64,000 nucleotides of DNA from the NCBI RefSeq assembly GCF_009451885.1, contig NZ_WIAO01000022.1:30419-94418 (forward strand), given 5' to 3'. The position numbers were made by a program, and so were the translations under genes. Position 1 is the first letter of the stretch. The number at the start of each line of letters is the position of its first letter. Source of the DNA: Glycomyces albidus (lineage in GTDB: Bacteria > Actinomycetota > Actinomycetes > Mycobacteriales > Micromonosporaceae). Shown here one piece after another: positions 32,906 through 41,674 of the stretch. Under the pieces are notes generated by a model. That model ran no database searches. It was given only the letters and a program-made list of their open reading frames with translations, and was not told the DNA's origin.

Positions 32906-35320
32906 GTGGAGACCTTGAAACGCGACCGCAGTCCCCTCGGGGATGCCATAGCCCTGCTCGTCTGTGGCGTCCTGGCCGGGATCCTCGCGGCCGCGGCCGC
33001 CTTCCCCCTGGCGGGGCTCTTCGGCATGGCCGCCGAGAACAGCATCCAGTCGTTCGAATCGCTGCCGACCGAGCTCACCCAACCCACACTCCCGCAGACG
33101 TCCTATGTGTACGCATCGGATGGCGAAACCCTCATCACCTCCTTCTACGAGGAGAACCGCCGCGAGGTCTCACTCGACGAGGTCTCCCCTCTCATGGTCG
33201 ACGCGCTGCTCGCCGCCGAGGACTCGAAGTTCTACGAGCACAACGGGGTCGACTGGGCCGGCATCGTCCGGGCCGCAGTGGCGAACCAAGGCGGGGATTC
33301 GCAGGGTGCATCGACCCTCACCATGCAGTTCGTTCGCAATACCCTGATCTACTCGGCCTCAACCATCGACGAGGTCATCGCCGCATCCGAGGACACCTAC
33401 GAGCGCAAGCTTCGAGAAGCCCGGTTCGCCATGGCGGTCGAAGAAACGATGTCCAAAGAGGACATCCTCGAGGGTTATCTGAACGTGATCTACCTCGGCA
33501 ACCAGGCGTACGGCGTCCACGCCGGCTCGTACACCTACTTCAACAAGCCCCCCAGCGAACTCGAGCTGTGGGAGGCCGCCACCCTCGCGGCGCTGCCGAA
33601 GTTCCCCTCCTACGCCGACGGCCTGCTCGACGGCGAGGGCGACGACAGCGATATCATCGAGCGCCGCAACTGGGTCCTGGACCGCATGGTCTCCCTCGGC
33701 ACCGTCAGCCGCGCCGACGCCGACGCCGCCCAGGAGCAGCCGCTGGGCCTCAACCCGCGGCCGGTCCGCAGCGAGTGCGTCGACGTCGCCACCGCCAACT
33801 GGGGCTTCTTCTGCGACTACTTCAAGGAGTGGTGGGCCAGCCAGCCGCTCTTCGGCGAGACCGAGCGCGACCGCATCTCCCTGCTCAAGCGCGGCGGCTT
33901 CAAGATCGTCACCTCGCTCGACGCGAACCTCCAGAACGAGGCCACCGAGCGCCTCGCCGACGAAGTGGACGTGGACGACCCGGCCACCCTCGGCTCGGTG
34001 ACCATCACCCCCGGCACCGGGCACGTCAGGGCCATGGCCGTCAACCGCGTCTACAGCCTCGACCAGACCGACAACGGACCGCGGACCGACGGCGACGACT
34101 CCAAACCCTCGAACTACCCCAACACCACGATCCCGCTGCTGTCGGGCAACAGCGAGGTCACCGGCTACCCGGCGGGCTCGACGTTCAAGATGTTCACGCT
34201 GCTCGCCGCGCTCGAAGAGGGCTGGCCGCTGCGCACCACGCTCCCCAACCCGGCCCAGTACATCTCGAACTACCCCGCCGGCGAGGACGCCGACTCCGAC
34301 GTCAGCTGCAACGTGGGCGGCGAGACCGTGTGGTGCCCGAAGAACTCCATCTCCTCGTCCGCGCCGCTGAACCTGTGGAGCCTGTTCGGCCGGTCCTCGA
34401 ACACCGGCTTCGTTGCGCTGCAAGAGCTCGTGGGCACCGAGAAGGCCTACGACGCCGCGAAGCGCGCCGGCATCTCCTTCTACTCCCCCGGCGGCGTCGT
34501 GGCCGCCGAGGAGGCCGGGAACGTGAACGGCTACGGCTCCTTCACCCTCGGCATGGACCCGACGACGCCGATGGACATGGCCGAGGCGTACGCGACCGTC
34601 GCCGCCGGCGGCCTGCACTGCAACCCGCTGCCGGTCATGCAGGTCATCGACTCGGACGGCAAGGATTGGCCCGAAGCGGCTGCGCCGCAATGCGACCAGG
34701 CGTTCTCTGAAGAGGTCGCCAACGCGGCCGTCAGCGCCGGCCGCTGCGTGGTCGGCCAGAACGCCGAGGGCACCCAGTGCTCCGGCAACGGCACCGCCGC
34801 CGCCTACACCGACGGATTCGACCGGCCCCTGTTCGGCAAGACCGGGACCGCCGACTCCGACCGCTCCTACTGGTTCATCGGGTCCACCCCGAACGCCACG
34901 ACCGCGACCTTCGTGGGCGACACCGACGCCACGTTCCGCGCCGAGGTCGCCAGCGAGTCGCTCAAGGGCTCGGTCAAGGAGGTCGGGGTCTGGATCCTCG
35001 AGAAGGCCGTCAAGGACCTCGAAGAGGAGGGCTGGCCGAAGCCGTCAGGCGACATGATCAACGGCGACAACCTCACCTCGATCCCCTCGATCGGGTGCAT
35101 GGACGCCGACGAGGCCCGCTCGCGCGTCGCGAACGCCGGGTTCGACGCCTCCATCGCGAGCGGCCGCTTCGACTCCGAGTGCAAGGAGGGCGAGGCCTTC
35201 GGGACCTCCCCGTCCGGATCCGCGCCGGAAGGCGCGCCCGTGTACATCCTGGTGTCCAACGGCTCCGACTTCGAAGACGAACCCGAAGGGGACGAGAGCA
35301 CCCCGCCGGGACGGGACTGA
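32906..35320 (+). CDS. Class A penicillin-binding protein (PonA2-like), with PASTA domain
   Basis: The 804-residue bifunctional peptidoglycan synthase starts at GTG 32906. It has a cytoplasmic tail, an anchor helix (about residues 14-40) and a GT51 glycosyltransferase domain (AAEDSKFYEHNGVDW, GASTLTMQFVRN). The transpeptidase domain follows, with Ser425-x-x-Lys428 (STFK), Ser497-Ser-Asn499 and Lys645-Thr-Gly. The C-terminal region (about residues 720-790) resembles one PASTA domain. In mycobacteria ponA2 lies beside whiB4, as here. A proline/acid-rich hexanucleotide repeat tract lies just past the stop. Confidence 0.95.
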   Translation: METLKRDRSPLGDAIALLVCGVLAGILAAAAAFPLAGLFGMAAENSIQSFESLPTELTQPTLPQTSYVYASDGETLITSFYEENRREVSLDEVSPLMVDALLAAEDSKFYEHNGVDWAGIVRAAVANQGGDSQGASTLTMQFVRNTLIYSASTIDEVIAASEDTYERKLREARFAMAVEETMSKEDILEGYLNVIYLGNQAYGVHAGSYTYFNKPPSELELWEAATLAALPKFPSYADGLLDGEGDDSDIIERRNWVLDRMVSLGTVSRADADAAQEQPLGLNPRPVRSECVDVATANWGFFCDYFKEWWASQPLFGETERDRISLLKRGGFKIVTSLDANLQNEATERLADEVDVDDPATLGSVTITPGTGHVRAMAVNRVYSLDQTDNGPRTDGDDSKPSNYPNTTIPLLSGNSEVTGYPAGSTFKMFTLLAALEEGWPLRTTLPNPAQYISNYPAGEDADSDVSCNVGGETVWCPKNSISSSAPLNLWSLFGRSSNTGFVALQELVGTEKAYDAAKRAGISFYSPGGVVAAEEAGNVNGYGSFTLGMDPTTPMDMAEAYATVAAGGLHCNPLPVMQVIDSDGKDWPEAAAPQCDQAFSEEVANAAVSAGRCVVGQNAEGTQCSGNGTAAAYTDGFDRPLFGKTGTADSDRSYWFIGSTPNATTATFVGDTDATFRAEVASESLKGSVKEVGVWILEKAVKDLEEEGWPKPSGDMINGDNLTSIPSIGCMDADEARSRVANAGFDASIASGRFDSECKEGEAFGTSPSGSAPEGAPVYILVSNGSDFEDEPEGDESTPPGRD

Positions 35321-35321
35321 G

Positions 35322-35358
35322 CCGGTGGCCGCCGCTCGAACCGGGCGGCGGCCACCGG
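35322..35358 (+). terminator. Hairpin after PBP gene
   Basis: A 13-bp perfect stem (35322-35334 with 35346-35358) begins one base after the TGA. Confidence 0.75.
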
Positions 35359-35492
35359 AACCGAACCGGAACCGAACCGGAACCGGAGTTCAAACCGTTA
35401 TCGGAACCGCGACGGGAACCACCACCGGAACCTGAACCTGAACCTGAACCGAGACCGGCACCGGCACCGGCACCGGCACCGGCACCGGCACC
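35356..35492. repeat. Hexanucleotide repeat tract
   Basis: Three consecutive six-base repeat families: GAACCG variants (35356-35387), GAACCT about four units (35428-35450), and GGCACC six units (35457-35492). In one plus-strand frame this encodes Pro-Glu and Pro-Ala dipeptide runs; it is not in the PBP frame. Confidence 0.85.
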
Positions 35493-35529
35493 AGAGCGAA
35501 CGCAAGCATCTCGGCGCCACGCAAGAGGA

Positions 35530-35559
35530 GAGGGCCCGCGCTTTTCAGCGCGGGCCCTC
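35530..35559. terminator. Bidirectional intrinsic terminator
   Basis: GAGGGCCCGCGCT (35530-35542) pairs with AGCGCGGGCCCTC (35547-35559), followed by ATTTTCC. It separates the PBP from the convergent ABC gene. Confidence 0.9.
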
Positions 35560-35598
35560 ATTTTCCTTGGGAGGGTAGAAGGTCTGTGGGCGACGGCG

Positions 35599-36453
35599 TC
35601 AGCGGGTCGCCGGCATGACGAGCGTGCCCGGGCCCGGCCTGTCGGTCGGGACGCGGTCGTCGCTGACGTGGTTGCCTTCGCGCAGTTCGCCGTCGCGGAT
35701 GGTCACCGCGCGCTGCGCGCGCTCGGCCACGTCGTGGTCGTGGGTGATCATGAGGACCGTCAGGCCGCCGGAGTGAAGCTCGTCGATCGTCGCCAGCACC
35801 GCTTCGGCCGTGTGCGAGTCGAGGTTGCCCGTCGGCTCGTCGCACAGCAGCAGGCTCGGCTCGGCCGCGAGCGCGCGCGCGATCGCGACGCGTTGGCGCT
35901 CACCGCCCGAGAGCGTGGTCGGGAGGGCGTCGAGGCGGTGGCCGAGGCCGACGAGTTCGAGCTTCTCGCGGGCGATCTGGCGGCGCCGCCGGCGCGGGAT
36001 CCCTTGGTACACCAGGGACATCGCGACATTCTCGGTCGCGGTGCGGTGCGCCATGAGGTGGAACGACTGGAAGATGAAGCCGATCTTGTCCGCGCGCAGG
36101 CGGGTCCGCATGGACTCCTTCATCGTCGACGTGTCGTGCCCGTCGAGCCAGTACGTGCCGGTGGTGGGCGCGTCGAGGAGGCCGAGGAGGTTGAGGAGCG
36201 TCGACTTGCCGGATCCCGAGGGGCCGACGATCGCAACGTACTCGCCGTCGCCGACCTTGAGCCGCACCGGCTTCAGGGCCTCGACGGGAGGCGGGCCCGG
36301 GTAGGTCATGCCGACGCCGTCGAGTTCGATGAGCGCCCGCGACCCCGGATCGATCACCGCGGTGTCGTCGACGCGCGCGAACACGGCGGTGTCGTCCGCG
36401 GCGCCTTCCGCGGTCACGGTCGGCAGGATCAGCGTGGCGTCGTCTTCGGTCAC
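35599..36453 (-). CDS. ABC transporter ATPase (LolD/MacB-like), no adjacent permease
   Basis: The 284-residue product has a roughly 40-residue acidic N-terminal extension. The nucleotide-binding domain follows: Walker A GPSGSGKST, Q-loop FIFQSFHLM, signature LSGGERQR, Walker B LLLCDEPTGNLD and the switch His in ITHDHDVA. The sequence class (QSFHLMAHRTATENVAMSLVY) is that of FtsX-type exporters, yet no permease is beside it. GTG 36453 is assumed as start. Confidence 0.9.
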   Translation of the reverse strand: MTEDDATLILPTVTAEGAADDTAVFARVDDTAVIDPGSRALIELDGVGMTYPGPPPVEALKPVRLKVGDGEYVAIVGPSGSGKSTLLNLLGLLDAPTTGTYWLDGHDTSTMKESMRTRLRADKIGFIFQSFHLMAHRTATENVAMSLVYQGIPRRRRRQIAREKLELVGLGHRLDALPTTLSGGERQRVAIARALAAEPSLLLCDEPTGNLDSHTAEAVLATIDELHSGGLTVLMITHDHDVAERAQRAVTIRDGELREGNHVSDDRVPTDRPGPGTLVMPATR

Positions 36454-36672
36454 GTCAGCTAGACGCCTCGGCGGCTGCGCCGGGTTGCATCACCGCGCGA
36501 GAGCATCCGGAAGTGCGCGAGCCCATCGATCGCGAGGACGAGCACGGTCGGGGCGGGAAGGCGGCCGGCGCCGGATCCGCCGGGGTTCGCTCGTCGGCAT
36601 CAGCGGTGCGGTCCAAGGCGTCGGGGACACCGGCGAGACGGCTCGAGGCGCCGAGGACGCCGGCGAGGCGGT

Positions 36673-37602
36673 TCAGAACGCGAAGTCGGCCTGGACGGGG
36701 CGATGGTCGGAAGCGGTCGCGTCGAGGACGTCGGATCCGGTGGCGTCGAGCCCGCGGTAGAGGACCTGGTCGATGCGGGCCAGGGGCGTGTCGGCGGGCC
36801 AGGTGAAGCCGAAGCCCTTGCCGGCGGCGGCCTGCGCGGATTCGAGCTGATACGTGATCGGCGCGAGCGAGCGGTCCTGGAAGGTGCCGTTCAGGTCGCC
36901 GGCGAGGACGACCCGGTCGAGCTCCTCCGCGGCGATCGCCTCGCCGAGGAGCCGGGCGGTCTCGTTGCGCTGCTCGGACGTGAAGCCCTCGGTGTTGACG
37001 CGGACCGACAGGAGGTGGGCGACGTAGAACGCGACGGGTTCGCCGTCGATGTCGACGGCGGCGCGGAAGGCGCGGGCCCAGCCGAGCTGGAGGTCGACCT
37101 CGTTCGACTCGGTGACGGGGTAGACCGACCAGAGGGCGACGGTGCCGTACGCGGCGGAGTACTCGTAGCGGTCGCCGAGGACCTCGCCCCACTCGAGGCG
37201 CTGGTCCTCGGTGAGCTCCACGAGGACGATGACGTCGGGCTCGGCGGCCAGGAGCGTGGCGGCGGTGGCCTCGGTCTCGGTGTTCTCGGCGTTGACGTTG
37301 TGGGCGACGACGCGGAAGTCGCCCTCGCCGTCGTGCTTGTCGGGGATGAGGCCGGCGTACATCTCGAACCACGCGAGCGCGGGCAGGAGCGAGCAGACGA
37401 TCGCGAGCGGGCGGCGGCGGATGGCGGCGAGGAGGATGAGGACCGGGACGCCGAGGCCGAACCAGGGCAGGAACGTCTCGATGAAGCTGCCGAGGTTGTA
37501 CCAGCGGTTGGGGATGAACCGGTGGAGGAAGAGGATCGCGGCCAGGATGAGGGAGGCGGCGATCACCATGCCGCTGAACACCTTCGCACCCGTCTTGCCC
37601 AC
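36673..37602 (-). CDS. Endonuclease/exonuclease/phosphatase family membrane protein
   Basis: The 309-residue product has three N-terminal transmembrane helices (to about residue 90), then an EEP domain with VVAHNVN, VLVELTEDQ, LAGDLNGTFQ, IDQVLY and the catalytic SDHRPV. The active site lies outside the membrane. Relatives act as phosphodiesterases or lipid phosphatases; this one is unlikely to be a DNase. GTG 37602 follows GAAAGG. Confidence 0.88.
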   Translation of the reverse strand: MGKTGAKVFSGMVIAASLILAAILFLHRFIPNRWYNLGSFIETFLPWFGLGVPVLILLAAIRRRPLAIVCSLLPALAWFEMYAGLIPDKHDGEGDFRVVAHNVNAENTETEATAATLLAAEPDVIVLVELTEDQRLEWGEVLGDRYEYSAAYGTVALWSVYPVTESNEVDLQLGWARAFRAAVDIDGEPVAFYVAHLLSVRVNTEGFTSEQRNETARLLGEAIAAEELDRVVLAGDLNGTFQDRSLAPITYQLESAQAAAGKGFGFTWPADTPLARIDQVLYRGLDATGSDVLDATASDHRPVQADFAF

Positions 37603-37687
37603 CCGGTCCGCCTTTCGGTCTCACCGGCCCCCGCACCGGGGCCGCTTCGGAGTTTCGACAGCCTAGCGGCAGCCCGCCAGGAACGGG

Positions 37688-37716
37688 GAACGCCGGGCCT
37701 CGATGAGACCCGGCGT
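37688..37716 (-). terminator. Terminator hairpin after tRNA-Ser
   Basis: AACGCCGGG (37688-37696) pairs with CCCGGCGTT (37708-37716) immediately downstream of the minus-strand tRNA. Confidence 0.75.
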
Positions 37717-37723
37717 TCGGACG

Positions 37724-37815
37724 TTGGCGGTGGCGGTGGGATTTGAACCCACGGTTGAGGGTTACCCAACACTCGCTTTCGAGGCGAGCTCCTTCGGCCG
37801 CTCGGACACGCCACC
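37724..37815 (-). tRNA. tRNA-Ser (CGA)
   Basis: A class II tRNA of 92 nt with CCA. Acceptor GGTGGCG pairs with CGCCACC; anticodon loop CTCGAAA gives CGA; a long variable arm and T-arm GGTTCAAATCC are present. Confidence 0.96.
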
Positions 37816-37923
37816 GCGGAAAAGGTTACCGGACGCCCGGGCGGCCCCGGCGGGCGGGATCGGGCGATTCAGCTCACAGAAGGTCGCCGCAAATTCATGG
37901 GATGTTTATGAGAGGCTGGCGTC

Positions 37924-38631
37924 ATGACTGCACACATCTCCGCCAAGCCGGGCGACATCGCCGAAAGCGTCCTCCTTCCCGGGGATCCGCTGCGCGCGAA
38001 GTGGATCGCCGAGACGTTCCTCACCGACGCCGAGTGCTACTCGGAGGTGCGGAACATGTTCGGGTTCACCGGGACCTACAAGGGCCGCCGGGTCTCGGTC
38101 CAGGGGACGGGGATGGGCCAGCCGTCGGCGTCGATCTACACGCACGAGCTGCTGGACGTGTACGGCGTCAAGACCGTGTTGCGGGTCGGCTCCGCGGGCG
38201 CGATCCACGACGACATCGACCTGCGGGACGTGGTGGCGGGGATCGGGGCGTCGACGAACTCGTCGATGAACCGGATCCGGTTCAACGGCGTGGTCGACTA
38301 CGCGCCGGTGGCCGACTTCGGGCTGCTGCGCGCCGCGGCGGACGCGGCGGCGGCCCGGGGCATCGACCTGCACGTGGGGCAGCTCTACTCGTCGGACACG
38401 TTCTACACCGACGCGCCGGACGTGGAGGCGAAGCTCGCCGAGTACGGGATCCTCGCGATCGAGATGGAGGCCGCGGCGATCTACACGCTCGCCGCGAAGT
38501 TCAAGGCGCGGGCGCTGGCGCTGTGCACGATCTCGGACCACATCCTGAAGGGCACGGAGCTGCCCGCCACCGACCGGCAGGAGTCGTTCTCGGAGATGGT
38601 GGAGATCGCCCTGGACGCCGTCACGGCGTAG
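37924..38631 (+). CDS. deoD: Purine-nucleoside phosphorylase (DeoD type)
   Basis: The 235-residue product is a hexameric-type PNP that phosphorolyses purine (deoxy)nucleosides. It has VLLPGDPLRAKWIAETFL, GTGMGQPSASIY, LRVGSAGAI, the substrate motif AIEMEAAAIYTLAA and the catalytic Asp in CTISDHIL. Length is standard. It stands alone between tRNA-Ser and a terminator. Confidence 0.96.
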   Translation: MTAHISAKPGDIAESVLLPGDPLRAKWIAETFLTDAECYSEVRNMFGFTGTYKGRRVSVQGTGMGQPSASIYTHELLDVYGVKTVLRVGSAGAIHDDIDLRDVVAGIGASTNSSMNRIRFNGVVDYAPVADFGLLRAAADAAAARGIDLHVGQLYSSDTFYTDAPDVEAKLAEYGILAIEMEAAAIYTLAAKFKARALALCTISDHILKGTELPATDRQESFSEMVEIALDAVTA

Positions 38632-38642
38632 CCGAACGCGTT

Positions 38643-38673
38643 AAGGCCCGGTCCCGCGCGGACCGGGCCTTTC
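38643..38673. terminator. Bidirectional terminator
   Basis: AAGGCCCGGTCC (38643-38654) pairs with GGACCGGGCCTT (38660-38671) and TT follows. It serves deoD and possibly the convergent acyltransferase. Confidence 0.88.
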
Positions 38674-38825
38674 GGCGTCCTCGGCTCGATCCGTGAGGGC
38701 GGTGCAGGAAGACGTCTTTGCCGCCGTCGTCGCGGGACACGCCGACCGGGCTTCCGGTTTCCCGGGCCCGGTCTCCGCGCGACCGGGCCCTACTACCTGG
38801 TCTCCGTCGGACCGGGGACTTTCGC

Positions 38826-40907
38826 CTACGCGAGCGCCGCGGCGAGTTCCGCTTCGAGGTAGGGGCCGAGGGTGGCCGCGTACGTGTTGGTCAGGTGGGC
38901 GTCGTCGCGGTAGACGAGGACGTTGCCGACGACGGGCGCGCACGCGTCGGGGCCGCAGATGTAGTCGATGAGGTCGATCTTGGTGACGCCGTCGGGGACG
39001 GCGAGCTCGGCGAAGGCGCCCTCGTCGTAGTACGAGTCGCGGTCGACGGTGCACTCGGAGGACTCGGGGCCGTGCAGATCGACGCACATCGGGATGTCGA
39101 AACGGGGGCTGGGAGTGTCGCGGATGACGGCGACCGCGGTGCCGGCGGCGAGGAGCTGCTCGTAGCGGTCGGTGTAGTCCGGGAAGGTCTCGTACGCCTC
39201 GTAGCCGACGCGCGAGCCGTACGTGAACACCAGGTCGGGGGCGATCGCGTCGATCTCCGCGACGACCGCGTCGTTCCAGGCCGCGCAGGAGGTGTAGCGG
39301 GCCTCGCCGAGGGCCTCCTGGCCGGTCTCGATGATGCAGGCGTTCTTGGTGTAGGCGATGACGTGCCAGTTCCGCGCTTCGGCGGCGGCGAGGACCGCGG
39401 GGAGCCACTGCCAGATCTTGGAGCCGCCGTACATGACGACGGTGGCGGCGGCCTGGTCCTCGCCGGTCCCGCTGACCACTCGTTCGCCTCCGGCGAAGTC
39501 GCAGCGGATCGGCTCGGTGCCCTCCATGGTCTGGTTGCAGTCGCCGGAGAGGGCCGGGTCGTAGTCCTGCGCGGCATCGAGTGTGGAGGGCGCGAAGTCG
39601 GCTTCGGGGACGTCGAGGTCCTCGGCGAGCGCGGCGGCGCCGGGGTATCGGACGGGGTCGGTCGCGGCATCGGCGAGGCGGGCGCGCTCGTGGGCGATGT
39701 ACCAGGTCATGGAGGCGCAGGCGGCGAGGACGAGCGCGATGCAGGCGGCGCCGAGCGCGAACGCGCCGCGGGCGGTGCGCTGGCCGAGGCCGGACGCGGG
39801 GAGCCGCAGTTCGACGGCCCAGTGTGTGAGGGCGGCGAGCGCGGTGGCGGCGGCGAGGACGGCGAGGCCGCCGGGGAGGGTCGCGGTGTCGCGTCCGGTG
39901 GCGGTCAGGTAGCAGACGAGGATCGGCCAGTGCCACAGGTAGAGCGTGTAGGAGAGGGTGCCGAGGCGCTGGAGGGGCCAGGTGTTGAGCAGGCGGCCGG
40001 CGCCGGTGCCGGGGGCGGCGGTCGCGGCGAGGATGACGGCGCAGGCGCCGGCGACGGGTGCGAGGGCGGCCCAGCCGGGGAACTGGGTGGAGTCGAGGAA
40101 GGCGCCGGCGAAGACGAGGACGGCGACGCCGGACCAGCCGAGGAGCGCGGGGACCGGCCCGGTGAGGCGCTGCGTCCACGCGCGTGCGGCCGGGCGAAGC
40201 GCCAGGGCGAGGAGTCCGCCGGCGGCGAACTGCCAGATGCGGGCGCGGGTGTCGAAGTAGGCGAACGCCTGGTTCGTCGCGGTCTCCCACAGCGCGAATG
40301 CGAACGACGCGGTGAGGACGAGGGCGAGGACGGCGGCGACGGTGCGCATCGGCGGGAGCCCGGCCCGTCGGGCGGCCCAGAGGGTGAGTCCGATGAGGAC
40401 CGGCCAGGCGAGGTAGAACTGGGTCTGGACGCCGAGGGACCAGTAGTGCTGGACGATGCTCGCGCCGTTGTTCGACGAGAGGTAGTCGACGGAGTGGGCG
40501 GCGAGGTTCCAGTTGCCGTAGTAGAGGGCCGAGGCGGCGATGTCGCCGAGCTGCTGGGCCCAGGTGGCGCGGGGGAGCCACAGGAACACCATGAGGACGG
40601 TGGCGGCGGCGACGATCAGGGCGGGCGGGAAGATGCGGCGGACGATGCGGGCGGCGTATGCGAGGAAGCCGATGCCGCGGCCGGCGTCGGCGGAGCGCAG
40701 GAATCCGGCGGTGATGAAGAAACCGGACATGAGGAGGAAGATGTCCACGCCGCCGGAGACGCGGTCGAACCAGATGTGGTAGACCGCGATGACCGCGATC
40801 GCCAGGCCGCGCAGGCCGTCGATCTCGCGCAGGCGCGCGGGCCGGCCGGCGGGCGCGGCGGCCCGGCCCGGTTCAGCCGCGGGCTCGGCGGTGGAGGTGG
40901 CGCTCAT
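38826..40907 (-). CDS. Acyltransferase 3 / SGNH fused membrane protein (OafA-like)
   Basis: The 693-residue product has an acyltransferase-3 domain of about ten helices (EIDGLRGLAIAVIAVYHIWFD with the conserved His, then RRIFPP and TLSYTLYLWHWPIL). A C-terminal extracytoplasmic SGNH domain follows (VVMYGGSKIWQW as block I, GSRVGYEAYE, and the DxxH-like DDAHLTNTYA). Such OafA-type proteins O-acetylate cell-surface polysaccharides: the membrane part passes the acyl group to the SGNH part. ATG 40907 has GGAG six bases upstream. No glycan-synthesis cluster is adjacent. Confidence 0.93.
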   Translation of the reverse strand: MSATSTAEPAAEPGRAAAPAGRPARLREIDGLRGLAIAVIAVYHIWFDRVSGGVDIFLLMSGFFITAGFLRSADAGRGIGFLAYAARIVRRIFPPALIVAAATVLMVFLWLPRATWAQQLGDIAASALYYGNWNLAAHSVDYLSSNNGASIVQHYWSLGVQTQFYLAWPVLIGLTLWAARRAGLPPMRTVAAVLALVLTASFAFALWETATNQAFAYFDTRARIWQFAAGGLLALALRPAARAWTQRLTGPVPALLGWSGVAVLVFAGAFLDSTQFPGWAALAPVAGACAVILAATAAPGTGAGRLLNTWPLQRLGTLSYTLYLWHWPILVCYLTATGRDTATLPGGLAVLAAATALAALTHWAVELRLPASGLGQRTARGAFALGAACIALVLAACASMTWYIAHERARLADAATDPVRYPGAAALAEDLDVPEADFAPSTLDAAQDYDPALSGDCNQTMEGTEPIRCDFAGGERVVSGTGEDQAAATVVMYGGSKIWQWLPAVLAAAEARNWHVIAYTKNACIIETGQEALGEARYTSCAAWNDAVVAEIDAIAPDLVFTYGSRVGYEAYETFPDYTDRYEQLLAAGTAVAVIRDTPSPRFDIPMCVDLHGPESSECTVDRDSYYDEGAFAELAVPDGVTKIDLIDYICGPDACAPVVGNVLVYRDDAHLTNTYAATLGPYLEAELAAALA

Positions 40908-41105
40908 GGATCTCCGGGGTGGCGGCCGCTGGCGGCGGGTGCGGCGGGGTGCTGCGGGGTGTCGCATCGAGCGTAGAAGGCCGGGCGCGACGGCGCTTGC
41001 CGGGGGCGGAGGATCCCGGGCAGTTGCTTGCAAAACGGGCGTCGGGAGCGCTCTGGGTCCAACTGGTGTTCGGGGGTGCGGCAGAGCGGTGGCGGTGCTG
41101 GACCG

Positions 41106-41556
41106 GAACGTGAAAGCGGAGGAATCGGGCGCAGCGAAGTGCCCCCGGCTCGAGAGTGCCCGATGGGTCCGACAGCGCCCCGGCGGCGGTGGGCGCAAAC
41201 GCGAATGCGGAGGATTCGGGCACCGCGAAGCGCCCCCGGTTCGATGGTGCCTGGCAGGTGCGACAGCGCGGCGGTCGGCGACGGCCGGCGGAATGTGAAC
41301 CTGGAGGAATCGGGCGCAGTGAAGCGCCCCCGGTTCGAGGGTGCCCGATGGGTGCGACAGCAGCGGTGGTGCCGGTGTCGGCGATGGCCGGCAGAACGTG
41401 AATGCGGAGAAACCGGGCGGCGCGAGGCGCCCCCGGTTCGATGGTGCCCGGCGGGTGCGACAAGGCCGCGGAGCGGTGGGTTCCCGAACGTGAAAGCGGA
41501 GGAAACGGGCGCGCCGAGCACCCCCGGTCACAAGGGTGCCCCGGGGCTCCGACATG
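41106..41556. repeat. Five degenerate tandem repeats of about 91-103 bp
   Basis: Units begin at 41106, 41197, 41291, 41394 and 41486 with GAACGTGAAAGCGGAGGAAT or a near version. Each continues CGGGCGCxGCGAAG, then CGCCCCCGGTTCGA, then GTGCCCGATGGGTGCGACAG, and ends in a more variable 20-30 bases. Spacing is 91, 94, 103 and 92 bp. A decayed earlier unit may precede at about 41010. Confidence 0.88.
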
Positions 41557-41591
41557 GGTGATTCGGTGAATGGCGGAAGGGCGGAGTTTCG

Positions 41592-41620
41592 TTGACAGGG
41601 AGGCGGTCCCGTGCCACGAT
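41592..41620 (+). promoter_or_regulatory. Candidate promoter of acyl-CoA carboxylase operon
   Basis: TTGACA at 41592-41597 is a perfect -35 hexamer. CACGAT at 41615-41620 is a weak -10 with 17-bp spacing. Confidence 0.5.
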
Positions 41621-41627
41621 TGCATTG

Positions 41628-41645
41628 CCTTAACGATCGTTAAGG
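41628..41645. promoter_or_regulatory. Perfect 18-bp palindromic operator (TetR type)
   Basis: CCTTAACGATCGTTAAGG overlaps the expected transcription start of the carboxylase/dehydrogenase operon, as expected for a repressor site. Perfect TTAACG-x-x-CGTTAA-like palindromes are typical for TetR-family regulators of acyl-CoA metabolism. No regulator gene is next to it. Confidence 0.75.
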
Positions 41646-41674
41646 GATGCGGAGCTGGCAAGGGAGGCGGCGTC

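Larger units (their letters stand above)
40908..41674. other. 767-bp gene-free stretch
   Basis: It contains the degenerate tandem repeats (41106-41556) and the carboxylase promoter/operator. The long minus-strand frames across it are low-complexity Arg/Pro/Ser products of the repeats and are not credible proteins. Confidence 0.7.

Noticed and set aside
35073..35561. Minus-strand Gly-Ala/Gly-Ser repeat protein
   Set aside because: This is only the reverse reading of the hexanucleotide tract, and it crosses two terminator hairpins and the PBP 3' end.
41106..41556. CRISPR-like array
   Set aside because: The conserved part is too long (about 70 bp), units are degenerate, the variable part is not spacer-like, and there are no cas genes.
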